Assembly: GCA_030141605.1 (NCBI GenBank)
Contig: JAQGDQ010000855.1
Span: forward strand, 23,259-87,258
From: Tubiluchus corallicola
Taxonomy: Eukaryota; Priapulida; Priapulimorpha; Priapulimorphida; Tubiluchidae
Direction: 5' to 3'
Length of the DNA stretch: 64,000 nucleotides
The notes beneath the pieces are model-generated. The model ran no database searches and was not told the DNA's origin. It was given only the letters and a program-made list of their open reading frames with translations. Below, one piece after another: positions 24,301 through 38,479 of this stretch (position 1 is the stretch's first letter; each line of letters opens with the position of its first letter). The translations under genes and the position numbers were made by a program.

Positions 24301-27300
24301 AAGTGTATGATAGACAGCTTGTGTCGAAAAAAGAATAAAATTTTCAATTCTATATTCGTGCTCAATGGGAGAGGAAAGTGATTACAAGCTAAGGTAAAAT
24401 TTCTCTCATTATGTCTACGTGAAAATAAAACATTGCTCTGATACAGTGCCGTTGACGCATTTTGTCATTTGTCTGCAAAAAACGAATATTAAAACAATGA
24501 ATTAAAATCTGATCAAAGTGCCTTGACTAGAGCTAGGATGAAAAATGGTGAGTATTGTATTGTCGGTAGGATCGAGTACAGTAAACCGAAATGCAAATCA
24601 TTAATGCAAAACCGGACCCATTCACAAGCTGCAGGTCAAAATAACCTCCTGTTTAAAATGTCAGAGGAAAACATACTCTTTCAAAAAAAAATACGTGAAA
24701 GAATTATTACCACGCAAAAACGTTCGCTCCACTAGTTCTTCACTGTTACGTACATTTCGCCATTCGCTAGTTAGATGTTTGCATTTCGCAAAGGCGTTGT
24801 ACAAAGACGGGAACTGTACTTTTCAGTTCAAATGTTTTAGTTTCTAACAAATTTGAAATTGAAATGTACAACGTACTGAATATCTTTCTGATTAGCACTG
24901 CACTTCAATTTTCACTTTCACAAGCACATGCAACACGCACGTGGAATGTTTGTGCTGTTGAAAATTATGTTAGTTTGTGATGTCATCAATAGTTGGGCTC
25001 CCCAGCCGTTAGTTAAGTATTTAATCTATGGTTTTATTGTCAGAAATGGCTTTACAGAATAAATTGTGTTAAAATGTATACTTTTTATCAGACCTAAAAT
25101 TGCGTAATAGTTGTAAAATCTTTTAATACGTCTTCTTTTAATAACAGATTGGATATCTATATAGTATATATGTTAAGCGTAACTTGCAGTATCGTTTGAT
25201 ACAGTACCGTTTACTATTTCCTTGTATTTCGGGGTGTAGGTCAGGATAGGAACTATGCGATAATACGTAATGTTTTTTATGTAATACTAACACTAGTCTA
25301 TTTTCTCATGTTATAATATATACGTATTCGCTATTGCCATTGTAATACATACACTATGCTATCATACATATTTATATGCAGTCATATATACAAGTAAAAT
25401 AATTATGTAGTTAAACCAGATAAAATGCAATAACGCTAAAAACAAAGTAACAATATAAGTGACATTAAATACTAACATTTCAATATAAAACTAAACACGT
25501 ATTACAAACAATATCAAACATCAAACAATACGTGCAATTATGTAATACAATCTCAAATGACACGAAGACATAAAAACATAAACACCAACATAGTTTTGAA
25601 AGCAATTACCAATACACATAATGACATCACAATCTAAAAAAATCTCACAACATACACAAACATCGCTTTACATTAATAACAATGCAATATACATGTTTAC
25701 ATAACGTTTTGTAAACTAGTTAAACTAGCTTTGATTTAAGAAAAAAGAAAGTTCAAAGTCTGTTACCTAGACGGCATAATGAAGTCTGCTATGCTACTGA
25801 CTCAGTTTACTTACTTTGTCTGCTGTGCTACTGACTCAGTTTACTTACTTTGTCTGCTATGCTACTGACTCAATTTACTTACTTTGTCTGCTATGCTACT
25901 GACTCAATTTACTTACTTTGTCTGCTATGCTACTGACTCAATTTACTTACTTTGTCTGCTATCCTACTGACTCAGTTTACTTACTTTGTCTGCTATGCTA
26001 CTGACTCAGTTTACTTACTTTGTCTGCTATGCTACTGACGCAGTTTACTTACTTTGTCTGCTATGCTACTGACTCAGTTTACTTACTTTGTCTGCTATGC
26101 TACTGACTCAGTTTACTTACTTTGTCTGCTATGCTACTGACTCAGTTTACCTACTTTGTCTGCTATGCTACTGACTCAGTTTACTTACTTTGTCTGCTAT
26201 GCTACTGACTCAGTTTACTTACTTTGTCTGCTATGCTACTGATTCAGTTTACTTACTTTGTCTGCTATGCTACTGACTCAGTTTATTTACTTTGTCTGCT
26301 ATGCTACTGACTCAGTTTACTTACTTTGTCTGCTATGCTACTGACTCAGTTTACTTACTTTGTCTGCTATGCTACTGACTCAGTTTACTTACTTTGTCTG
26401 CTATGCTACTGACTCAGTTTACTTACTTTGTCTGCTATGCTACTGACTCAGTTTACTTACTTTGTCTGCTATGCTACTGACTCAGTTTACTTACTTTGTC
26501 TGCATTGCTACTGACTCAATTTACTTACTTTGTCTGCTATGCTACTGACTCAATTTACTTACTTTGTCTGCTATCCTACTGACTCAGTTTACTTACTTTG
26601 TCTGCTATGCTACTGACTCAGTTTACTTACTTTGTCTGCTATGCTACTGACTCAGTTTACTTACTTTGTCTGCTATGCTACTGACTCAGTTTACTTACTT
26701 TGTCTGCTATGCTACTGACTCAGTTTACTTACTTTGTCTGCTATGCTACTGACTCAGTTTACTTACTTTGTCTGCTATGCTACTGACTCAGTTTACTTAC
26801 TTTGTCTGCTATGCTACTGACTCAGTTTACTTACTTTGTCTGCTATGCTACTGACTCAGTTTACTTACTTTGTCTGCTATGCTACTGACTCAGTTTATTT
26901 ACTTTGTCTGCTATGCTACTGACTCAGTTTACTTACTTTGTCTGCTATGCTACTGACTCAGTTTACTTACTTTGTCTGCTATGCTACTGACTCAGTTTAC
27001 TTACTTTGTCTGCTATGCTACTGACTCAGTTTACTTACTTTGTCTGCTATGCTACTGACTCAGTTTACTTACTTTGTCTGCTATGCTACTGACTCAGTTT
27101 ACTTACTTTGTCTGCTATGCTACTGACTCAGTTTACTTACTTTGTCTGCTATGCTACTGACTCAGTTTACTTACTTTGTCTGCTATGCTACTGACTCAGT
27201 TTACTTACTTTGTCTGCTATGCTACTGACTCAGTTTACTTACTTTGTCTGCTATGCTACTGACTCAGTTTACTTACTTTGTCTGCTATGCTACTGACTCA

Positions 27301-29141
27301 TTTACTTACTTTGTCTGCTATGCTACTGACTCATTTACTTACTTTGTCTGCTATGTACTGACTCAGTTTACTTACTTTGTCTGCTATGCTACTGACTCAG
27401 TTTACTTACTTTGTCTGCTATGCTACTGACTCAGTTTACTTACTTTGTCTGCTATGCTACTGACTCAGTTTACTTACTTTGTCTGCTATGCTACTGATTC
27501 AGTTTACTTACTTTGTCTGCTATGCTACTTACTTTGTCTGCTATGCTACTTACTTTGTCTGCGATGCTATTTACTAGCGATGCTAGTCTCCTAGGTTAAC
27601 CGGTCTGTTATAATTAATGTAACTTTCTTCAATGAAGTTTTAAAGGTAAAAATGTTAGTTACTTTTTTGTTACAATGCGTAGGTCATTTCACAAACTGAT
27701 TGTAGATTTCTGGCCATATTTATTGTTAGTATGTATCTGTTTTAGATTATAGGTTCTTGGGTTCAGCATTGCCTTTGCTGTAGCATTTAGACTTTTGTAA
27801 GTAAAGAATAAAGTGTGATTAAATGGCATAAATAAGAGTTTTATGAATAAGTATTTGTGTGGTTAGCTTTAACAGTGCTTTTACTTGTTTTAGGAATTAA
27901 ATGCGACGACCCATTTTTTGACAATATTAATAGCGTGTTTATCTCAATTTAATAGCTGCAAGAATGAAGGAGCACGCTACATTGTAGTAATGTAGAGCGC
28001 TAATAACACAGCTTACACTGATTAGCCGAGAACTACTAGTATATAGCAAAGTAAAGCTATCAAAGGAATACTTTGAAATGAAGTACTTTGAATTTATGAA
28101 AGCTCTTCCTTACAATATGGATGTTAATATTGCTTGCACAGCTTTGCATATTCTCCTACATTACATGCTTCCTGTTGCTTAACTTTTTTTTTAATATTAC
28201 AGATGTTACAGATTTTTTTTCTTATATATATATATAAGAAAAAAAATCTGTAACATCTGTTATATATATATATAATAATCTTTATTTGCCATTAAAATAC
28301 ATTGATAATCACTGATAAAAACTTTACAGAGATGATCAATCAGTGTTAGTTAATAAAAACTTACACTGCAAAAGGCAAATGCGTCAGTGCAATCTAAACT
28401 ACTGTGCAGTAATGGAAAGTAACGACGAATAAAATCAAACATATTTACAACTATGCACAAAAAATTAAAAAAAACTATGATTTAATTAATTAATATGGCC
28501 GGGAATATACGAATTCTGGATTAGTGTGTATGTTGTCGAACTGGTGTGATGGTATTTCATATCTGGTTAAAATTAGTGATTTTAATTTTGTTTTAAATGC
28601 TGATAGGGACTTGATTTGTTTAACCTGTAATGGTAGAGAATTCCAAAGTAGAATTGCTTCTTTGATTACAGAGTTCGTTCCATAGTGGGTATTTGTCCTA
28701 ATTTGTTTTAGACTGCTTTTTCTGGAATTAACGATATGATTTTGAAAAAAGGTAAATCTGTTATTCTGGAATGGTTTGCTGATGTTGTTAATGTATTTAA
28801 ATATAAAAAGCAGAGTAAAATATTCTGCTCCTAAATCCACCTGTTTTAACTTTCAGAGAGATTCTGGTGGTCCAGTAGTGTTTCCATATACGGGAGAAGT
28901 AATTGCAGTAATAAATGCGGGTGAAGCTAAATGCACGGGTGCAACACTTGCTACAAAAGTTGGTCCTTTTCTTGAGTGGATCGAGGAGACACAGGCTAAG
29001 GCTGAAGAGTCAAATTATCAACATGTCCGGTCCAGCGCAGCTTCTTCCTATTACGTTTCAATAATAAAAGTAACAGATAATAGATTTGTGGGTTACTCGT
29101 GCTGTTCTTCACTTGTATTAACTGCACTGAATGTTTGGTGA
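18314..29141 (+). CDS. Secreted S1 serine protease 3 with altered oxyanion-hole residue, seven exons
   Basis: Exons are 18314-18482, 18705-18772, 21010-21131, 21659-21731, 21844-22051, 24165-24298 and 28857-29141, with GT/AG borders and the same phases as protease 2, giving 352 aa. A signal peptide and propeptide precede the activation site EPR|IIGG (residue 64). The triad is intact: His116 in TAAHG, Asp169 in IDLALVRMD, Ser261 in RDSGGP. Oddities compared with protease 2: Gly193 is Arg; Cys58 (the residue after the catalytic His) is Gly, leaving Cys42 unpaired; both Cys168 and Cys182 are absent; and the usual GWG near 141 is GFG. The residue at trypsin position 189 is Ser. The C-terminal tail is hydrophobic. 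Intron 6 (4.6 kb) holds a large minisatellite and a LINE. It may be an active, inhibitor-resistant protease or a decaying or non-proteolytic homologue; no stop or frameshift is present. Confidence 0.88.
18898..19341. mobile_element. TA-flanked MITE with CAAATGTAGAC sub-repeats
   Basis: The ends are inverted repeats of 27 bases with two mismatches (TATAGGTTTTACA...CAAATGTAGAC), next to TA, as in mariner-type elements. Inside both ends the motif CAAATGTAGAC with TTAGGTAACT-like spacers recurs several times in inverted orientation. It lies in intron 2 of protease 3; a half copy is at 45038-45225. Confidence 0.8.
19342..21009. other. Rest of intron 2 of protease 3
   Basis: Nothing beyond a G homopolymer (19627-19639) and an AATAATTTATTTTTCC tail-like segment at about 20645 that may be the 3' end of an antisense LINE or SINE. 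Confidence 0.35.
21146..21455. repeat. Diverged tandem duplication of about 190 bases
   Basis: ACCCTAATAAAACCA, TATAGTAA(C/T)TTGAATTAC and GCATATCA blocks occur twice in the same order in intron 3 of protease 3; the second copy is cut short by unique sequence. Confidence 0.6.
22680..23000. repeat. Dispersed repeat, also at 44740-44930
   Basis: CAATAAATT..GTACGATCACG, CTTCTGAATA and TAATTTG(T/C)AATCA..TTAGTTATGT blocks are shared with 44740-44930 in the same order and orientation. The family is unknown. It lies in intron 5 of protease 3. Confidence 0.6.
23210..23715. mobile_element. hAT-type nonautonomous transposon (GCGGCCC-rich ends)
   Basis: It begins CAGGGGTGTGCAAATT and ends with the exact complement AATTTGCACACCCCTG (allowing one spacer base), flanked by a perfect 8-base duplication CTCTAGTC (23202-23209 and 23716-23723). 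The ends are rich in GCGGCCC, as in Charlie/Zaphod-like hAT elements. It is 506 bases long, with no transposase frame, in intron 5 of protease 3. Confidence 0.92.
24520..25100. repeat. Dispersed repeat R1, copy 1
   Basis: Shared, in order, with 41120-41660 and 55190-55640: GCAAAACCGGA, GAATTATTACCACGCAA, ACTAGTTCTTCACTGTTAC, CATTCGCTAGTTAG, TTAGTTTGTGATGTCATCA and GTTGGGCTC. It contains no protein frame of note. The origin (DNA element or LTR fragment) is unclear. Confidence 0.65.
25785..27570 (+). repeat. 34-base minisatellite, about 50 copies, in intron 6 of protease 3
   Basis: The repeat unit is 34 bases and contains GCTATGCTACTGACTCAG followed by TTTACTTACTTTGTCT. Copies are nearly identical through the middle, with degenerate units at the right end (27300-27570), where the unit shortens. 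TGACTCA is a perfect AP-1 (TRE) core. CTGAC plus TCAG also resembles a branch point and 3' splice acceptor on the gene's sense strand. Confidence 0.97.
28199..28260. repeat. 62-base perfect palindrome
   Basis: ACAGATGTTACAG plus ATTTTTTTTC and a TA centre reads identically on both strands. It would form a hairpin without loop mismatch. It directly precedes the 3' tail of LINE A in intron 6 of protease 3. Confidence 0.9.
28270..28840 (-). mobile_element. LINE family A, truncated, antisense in intron 6 of protease 3
   Basis: A frame of 116 residues (28840 to 28490) contains ILLWNSLPLQVKQIKSLSAF and a basic end, followed by an untranslated region with GCAAATGCGTCAGTGCAATC and the CTTTATTTGCCATTAAAATA tail. 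Its truncated end lies only 16 bases from the final protease exon, so the exon 7 acceptor region abuts LINE sequence. Confidence 0.8.
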
Positions 29142-30132
29142 TGTGTTTAACGTAATTCTGGCGTAAAAAATGTAGGCTAATACAAATAACTATTAACAAC
29201 ATCATTGTGAATTTTAATCATTTTTATAGATAGGAAATGTGTTAAAATGTGTAACAAAAAAGAAATATAAGTTATTGGTTGTGTAGGCTGCACTTGTAAT
29301 CTTTTCAGTGCATTATTCGTTATAATTGTGGCAACACTCTGACAGACCAAATGTAAGCAAATTCATATTAATAAGAGATATTTATTGATAGGAAATTTAT
29401 TAAGTTCGTACATAACTATTTTTAACACAGCGAAATGTAACACTAAACTGTTCTGTTCAATGCACTGAATAAACTTCAGATATCCAAATATACAGCATTT
29501 GCTCTTTACTTTGGATAGTTAAATTTTTGTTAAACTTTTAAAGCTACGCGCGATCTGTGAGACTGGGAACGGCGATTTTTTGTCACATTCGCGTAGCCGA
29601 TAAATAGGGGCGGTACCGTGATAAGAATGGTCATGAATTGCAGTGTTCGTCTGTGATATCAGTGTGACGTAGATCTCATTTTCGTGACATCACCTAAACG
29701 TGTTATAAGCAGTCTTCGCATACGCAAATGTACTTGACTGTGGTTAGTTTGTGACGTAAGCAGTAACTGTCCTCGACTGCCTTTCATTAACTTCCCAAGC
29801 TAATTATAAAAATATTAGAAACAATTGTTGACCTTTATTTGCAAGAAAAGTATATTTTGGACGGTAAATTGAAATGAGACTGAGTCTAAACAATCGTCCA
29901 GTTTTCCTTTAAGCAATTTTCCTTGTTGTATTCGATCTCTTTTTAAGATCTCTTTTGCCTCTTGTGGCGCCATTATCATACACGCCATCAGAAATTACCT
30001 TCAGGTGAGCCAGAAACATGGATACATCTAAATTACATCACTAAAAAAATCAGTATAATTTTTTTAAACATTTTTGGATTGTGTTAGTTTGAAGATAATG
30101 TTAAGCATTACAATGTTACTATGAGGTATGCT
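29142..30132. other. Intergenic between protease 3 and the LRR genes
   Basis: The genes on either side converge here. No exon or element termini were recognised. Confidence 0.4.
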
Positions 30133-30725
30133 CAGGCTGCATAAGATTATGGATATCTATAAAATAAGACCAAAAATCCATAAAATAAAATTTGAAAAAT
30201 CCATAAAATAAGAAATGCATAAAATAAAAAAATATTTTTTTTTGTGATTTTTTGTACAAAGTAACAATGTTGTAAGCATTGGCAACACTGAAAACGAACG
30301 TTAGAAGGAGAGAAAGAGAAAGAAAACAAACCAACAAAAGCGCATTTCCGGATTTGCTATTTTACATTGTTTTTTTCTCCAGTGTTTTTTTGTTATCAAG
30401 ATGGCGAAGTTTCAACCAAAGCATGACCTGGAGTTCGGTCTGAAAACAACGGAGAGAGACCCAGCCATTGTCTCGTAAAATTTGATTAAATTTGAAGTGA
30501 TATGAAACCGATAAAATTAAAACGAAACCGATAAAATTAAAACTAAGTCCTGCGTGTTTAAAAACACGTTTCAAGCACTCCTGTTTTTACTTTTTAATTG
30601 ATTTCCCCCTGGGCAACTCGTTCCAGATATAGCCTATTATTGATATCCATAAAATAAAATTTCAAAAATTCATAAAATAAGCTATTTTATTTATTTTATA
30701 CATATCCATAATCTTATGCACCCTG
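30133..30725. mobile_element. hAT-type MITE next to the LRR-B stop codon
   Basis: The termini CAGGCTGCATAAGATTATGG and (complement of the other end) CAGGGTGCATAAGATTATGG are inverted repeats of about 35 bases. Flanking 8-mers are GGTATGCT and GGTATGTT. The interior has many CCATAAAATAA repeats. The element begins 47 bases beyond the LRR-B stop and brings AATAAA hexamers on that strand (about 30688-30693). Confidence 0.85.
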
Positions 30726-30772
30726 GGTATGTTTCACTGCTACTATTGTAGTCGTACTTCTACCAAATTGTA

Positions 30773-34246
<3,474 letters not shown>

Positions 34247-34526
34247 TCTCCTGTTTGAGCAAAATTCTAAACTTCACTTAAAATAATCCCAGCGACTACA
34301 TCGTGTATAAACTTAGGCTAGGATACAGTCATTGCCATTACTGTTACTGCTATTATCACTAGTTTTCTTCCGTATAGGCCTACAAAAAAGTCTTTAGATC
34401 AACAATATATTCTATACACTAGTGATAACATTATGACGTATGACGTTACTCAAACAAGCAGATCCAAACTCATTCGAATGTTTATGGCAACACTAGGCCC
34501 TATAAAGTAAGGAGTCACAATGTTGG

Positions 34527-34770
<244 letters not shown>

Positions 34771-35106
34771 ATGGCCCTGAAGTATTCAGCCAAGTCACAC
34801 ATGAATGTGTTCAGCGACGTTGCATCAAGTAAAGACTGGTGTTTGTTCCATAACCCTGGAGCTCTCTGCGGTGAAGCAACGGTTTTCATGTTCTTAAACT
34901 ACTGTATTGCACTTTAAGCCTGTATGTAGGTCCCATAGTTCTGCCTTCTTTCCAGATTCATATATGCAGTATCCATGCATGATCTTGCAAATTTCAGTCA
35001 TGTCCCTTCTAAACCACCAGTAAACTAAGCTAGACAATTTAAGTGTTCCAATTAGGTGGTACGAGGAGTCTATCCTCGTACACGTATTCCTAACTTTACG
35101 GTACAT

Positions 35107-35835
35107 CATTTTAGTTACTCTGTGCTGTACACCATTTTAGTTGCTCTGTGCTGTACATCATTTTAGTTACTCTGTGCTGTGATTGCTCTGTGCTGTACAT
35201 CATTTTAGTTACTCTGTGCTGTACATCATTTTAGTTACTCTGTGCTGTACATCATTTTAGTTACTCTGTGCTGTACATCATTTTAGTTACTCTGTGCTGT
35301 ACATCATTTTAGTTACTCTGTGCTGTACATCATTTTAGTTACTCTGTGCTGTACATCATTTTAGTTGCTCTGTGCTGTGATTGCTCTGTGCTGTACATCA
35401 TTTTAGTTGCTCTGTGCTGTGATTGCTCTGTGCTGTACATCATTTTAGTTGCTCTGTGCTGTGATTGCTCTGTGCTGTACATCATTTTAGTTGCTCTGTG
35501 CTGTACATCATTTTAGTTGCTCTGTGCTGTACATCATTTTAGTTACTCTGTGCTGTACATCATTTTAGTTACTCTGTGCTGTACATCATTTTAGTTACTC
35601 TGTGCTGTACATCATTTTAGTTGCTCTGTGCTGTACATCATTTTAGTTACTCTGTGCTGTGATTGCTCTGTGCTGTACATCATTTTGGTTACTCTGTACT
35701 GAACATCATTTTAGTTGCTCTGTGCTGTACATCATTTTAGTTACTCTGTACTGTACATCATTTTAGTTGCTCTGTGCTGTACATCATTTTAGTTACTCTG
35801 TACTGTACATCATTTTAGATACTCTGTGCTGTACA
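35107..35835. repeat. 26-base minisatellite with interspersed 16-base short units
   Basis: The 26-base unit consists of TGTACATCATTTTAGTT followed by ACTCTGTGC. At several places a shorter TGTGATTGCTCTGTGC unit is inserted, always adjacent to a TTGCTC variant of the long unit. About 27 copies. It lies between LRR-A and LRR-B. Confidence 0.95.
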
Positions 35836-35839
35836 TTTT

Positions 35840-37600
35840 CCAATAAGCTAAAGTCTTTCTTATAGAAAGGTGACCGTATTACATTTCCATGCTCCAACAC
35901 AGGTCAGTGTACACCAGAAAAAACATATCGTTATCCGCATGATCGAAAGTGCATTTCATCATCCCCACTACTTTATTTCCTTTGTTACCAACAGTTTCCG
36001 CATGATCTTCAAATTTGTTATTGTTAACAATATTGAGTATTTATCAAAAAAGCGTACCTACGTAATTATTTAGGTCTAAAAATGAGACCTACTAATATAA
36101 GCTAGGATGCTCTCATTGCTGCACTGCACTGCCTGACCTTTATCTTCTATGCGCAATATCAGTTTTGATCACAATTTTATAAGGAAATTATGAAAAATAG
36201 CGTTTGAGTAGTACCCAGTGATATTACAAATGTTTACGTGTGTTCTGTAAACAAGAAAGATTTGAAAAATGTATAAGATAAGACGAGACGATGCGACACG
36301 AGACGAGATAGGGTAAGATAAGATGCACTTTATTCCAGGTAAAAACCCACAATATCAACACACATAAAATCAAAAAACACACATATATTACAACCACAGT
36401 AATATATACAATAATATATTACAGCCACAGATAAAAAAATTGGCAAAATACGTGTCTAAAGATATAAATAAAGATGTATACGTCTTCTGTACACAACTGA
36501 TGTATTGCGAAGTACAAAATGTAACCAATTTTGACAAATTTTAGATAAAAACATAAAATCAGTGTTAAAAATTTCTACAACTAACGCAACGAACAGCTAA
36601 AATATCCACTGTTCCAGACACACTGCATCTGCATATTGAAAAAACAACCTTTAAAACAAATTTTTGTTTATTCTTACGGGTAAAAAATTATGATAAATAC
36701 TATTCATAGGCTACAACGACGTAAGCCTGAAAATTACGTGATAATTACAATAACCAAATTCTGAAAAAATATGGCTTTTGCCAGATGCTAAAAAAGTTTC
36801 AAATTAAAACTAAATTTCACAAATAACTGAACTTCTTCTAGTTATTAGATGACGTCATATCTATTCTGTGCTAGATAGCGTCATCTCTCGAAAATATTTC
36901 AAACTCGTACTAGTTCTGACATCTAACATGTGCACTGTGGCCGGTTCGAATTACAGTAAACACAACGAATTTGTGCTCTTGTTAACTGTGTTAAGAAACG
37001 ATGTCTCACTTCATGGTGAGCGACCATGAACTCCCCATCTCTTTCCATCTGGGAGCCTGAATTTTTAATTTATTACACACATCTCAATCAAAATGTTAGG
37101 CATGCTAAACAAAAATAAATAAAGCGTCTTGCAAGATTTGGAAAATGAAACTACTTTTATTTTTGGTCCGTTAAAGTTTCGTCTTATATTCTCCATGCAG
37201 TCTTATTGTGTTCAGGTGGCTCTGTGTTTTGATGTTTATCAATGTTCATTTGAATGGTTTACTGGGGCATGTCAGTGAAATGTTCGGCACAATGAATGCC
37301 AAGCAGGTTCTAAACCTAGGGGGAGCAATCGCATAAAAGAGCTGACGTGACCCATACCAAACATTTTTAATGTACCGATTAGGTATTTTGTGCTTAAAAT
37401 CAAAACAAGAAGAAGATACAGTTTTAAAGGCAGTTTACATCGAACATAAGACAGCAATGGTGGAGACTATTATTGTAATTTTCATGTCTATCTAAGTTTG
37501 TGTGTGATTTGTTTGTATTGGTTTTTTCTTTTTATGATGTTGTATGTTGTATATATGTAAATTGTAATATGAACTTCTGTTTGAAATAAAGAATTAAATC
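35840..37600. other. Spacer between LRR genes
   Basis: At 36300-36345 a tail-like GATAAGATGCACTTTATTCC probably marks the 3' end of an antisense LINE or SINE running to about 36640. The rest shows nothing recognisable. Confidence 0.35.
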
Positions 37601-37601
37601 A

Positions 37602-37784
<183 letters not shown>

Positions 37785-37814
37785 ATTATTCTTTTTGTGG
37801 TAAATTTATTGTTC

Positions 37815-38150
37815 TTGTTTATAAGCTTTTCACAGTTCCAGCGATTGATGATGGTCATGAAGAGGTCAAAGGTTAAGTGTACAGAAACAACGCATTTGTG
37901 TACACTTGACCACGCCTATTGTAATATTAACAGCTTTAACTTGTTTTAACAGTTAGTCAGAACCCTGCCTAGTTCATTTTTTCTTATTCCCAAGCAAGAT
38001 CATGATAGTATGATAGTAAGTCCAGGCAAAATAACTGAAGTTACTAAATTGATGCGCCAGACGGCTTTGTTTTATCCACATGTCATATGACTGTTGTAGT
38101 TAAGCGTGTTGCTGTGGTACACCAAACGTTTGACCTACACCAACTGCGTT
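37815..38150 (-). mobile_element. MITE M1, inverted copy
   Basis: It begins GCTTTTCACAGTTCCAGCG and shares GGTCAAAGGTTAAGTGTAC, AACTGAAGTTACT and CAACTGCG blocks with the reverse complement of 32025-32425. The outer end is near 38150. Confidence 0.6.
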
Positions 38151-38479
38151 TGCGCGCAATTTTTAGCAATTTTTATTGCTATAAACCAAAATGTTCTCAA
38201 ATGCCTGTTCGACGCTTCAGAACAAACAATGCAGATTGAAACAATGCAATTGCATTTAATTACCATCCTAGTTTTTTCAAAGTATTTCTAATTCTGATCA
38301 AGGTGATCGAATGGACTGAATATTATTCATGAACAAAGAATATTAGTGGGAATACGTGGAAATAAAGAAGCTGCAAATACCTGTGTAAATTACAATATGC
38401 TTACGCCCAATTTAACCCTCAATTTATGCTTTAAAACCTCCATAAACCGATTCTTGTAAAGATTCAGAAGAAAGTTTTA

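Noticed and set aside
25785-27570. CRISPR-like regular repeats
   Set aside because: Units are contiguous with no unique spacers, in a eukaryotic intron.
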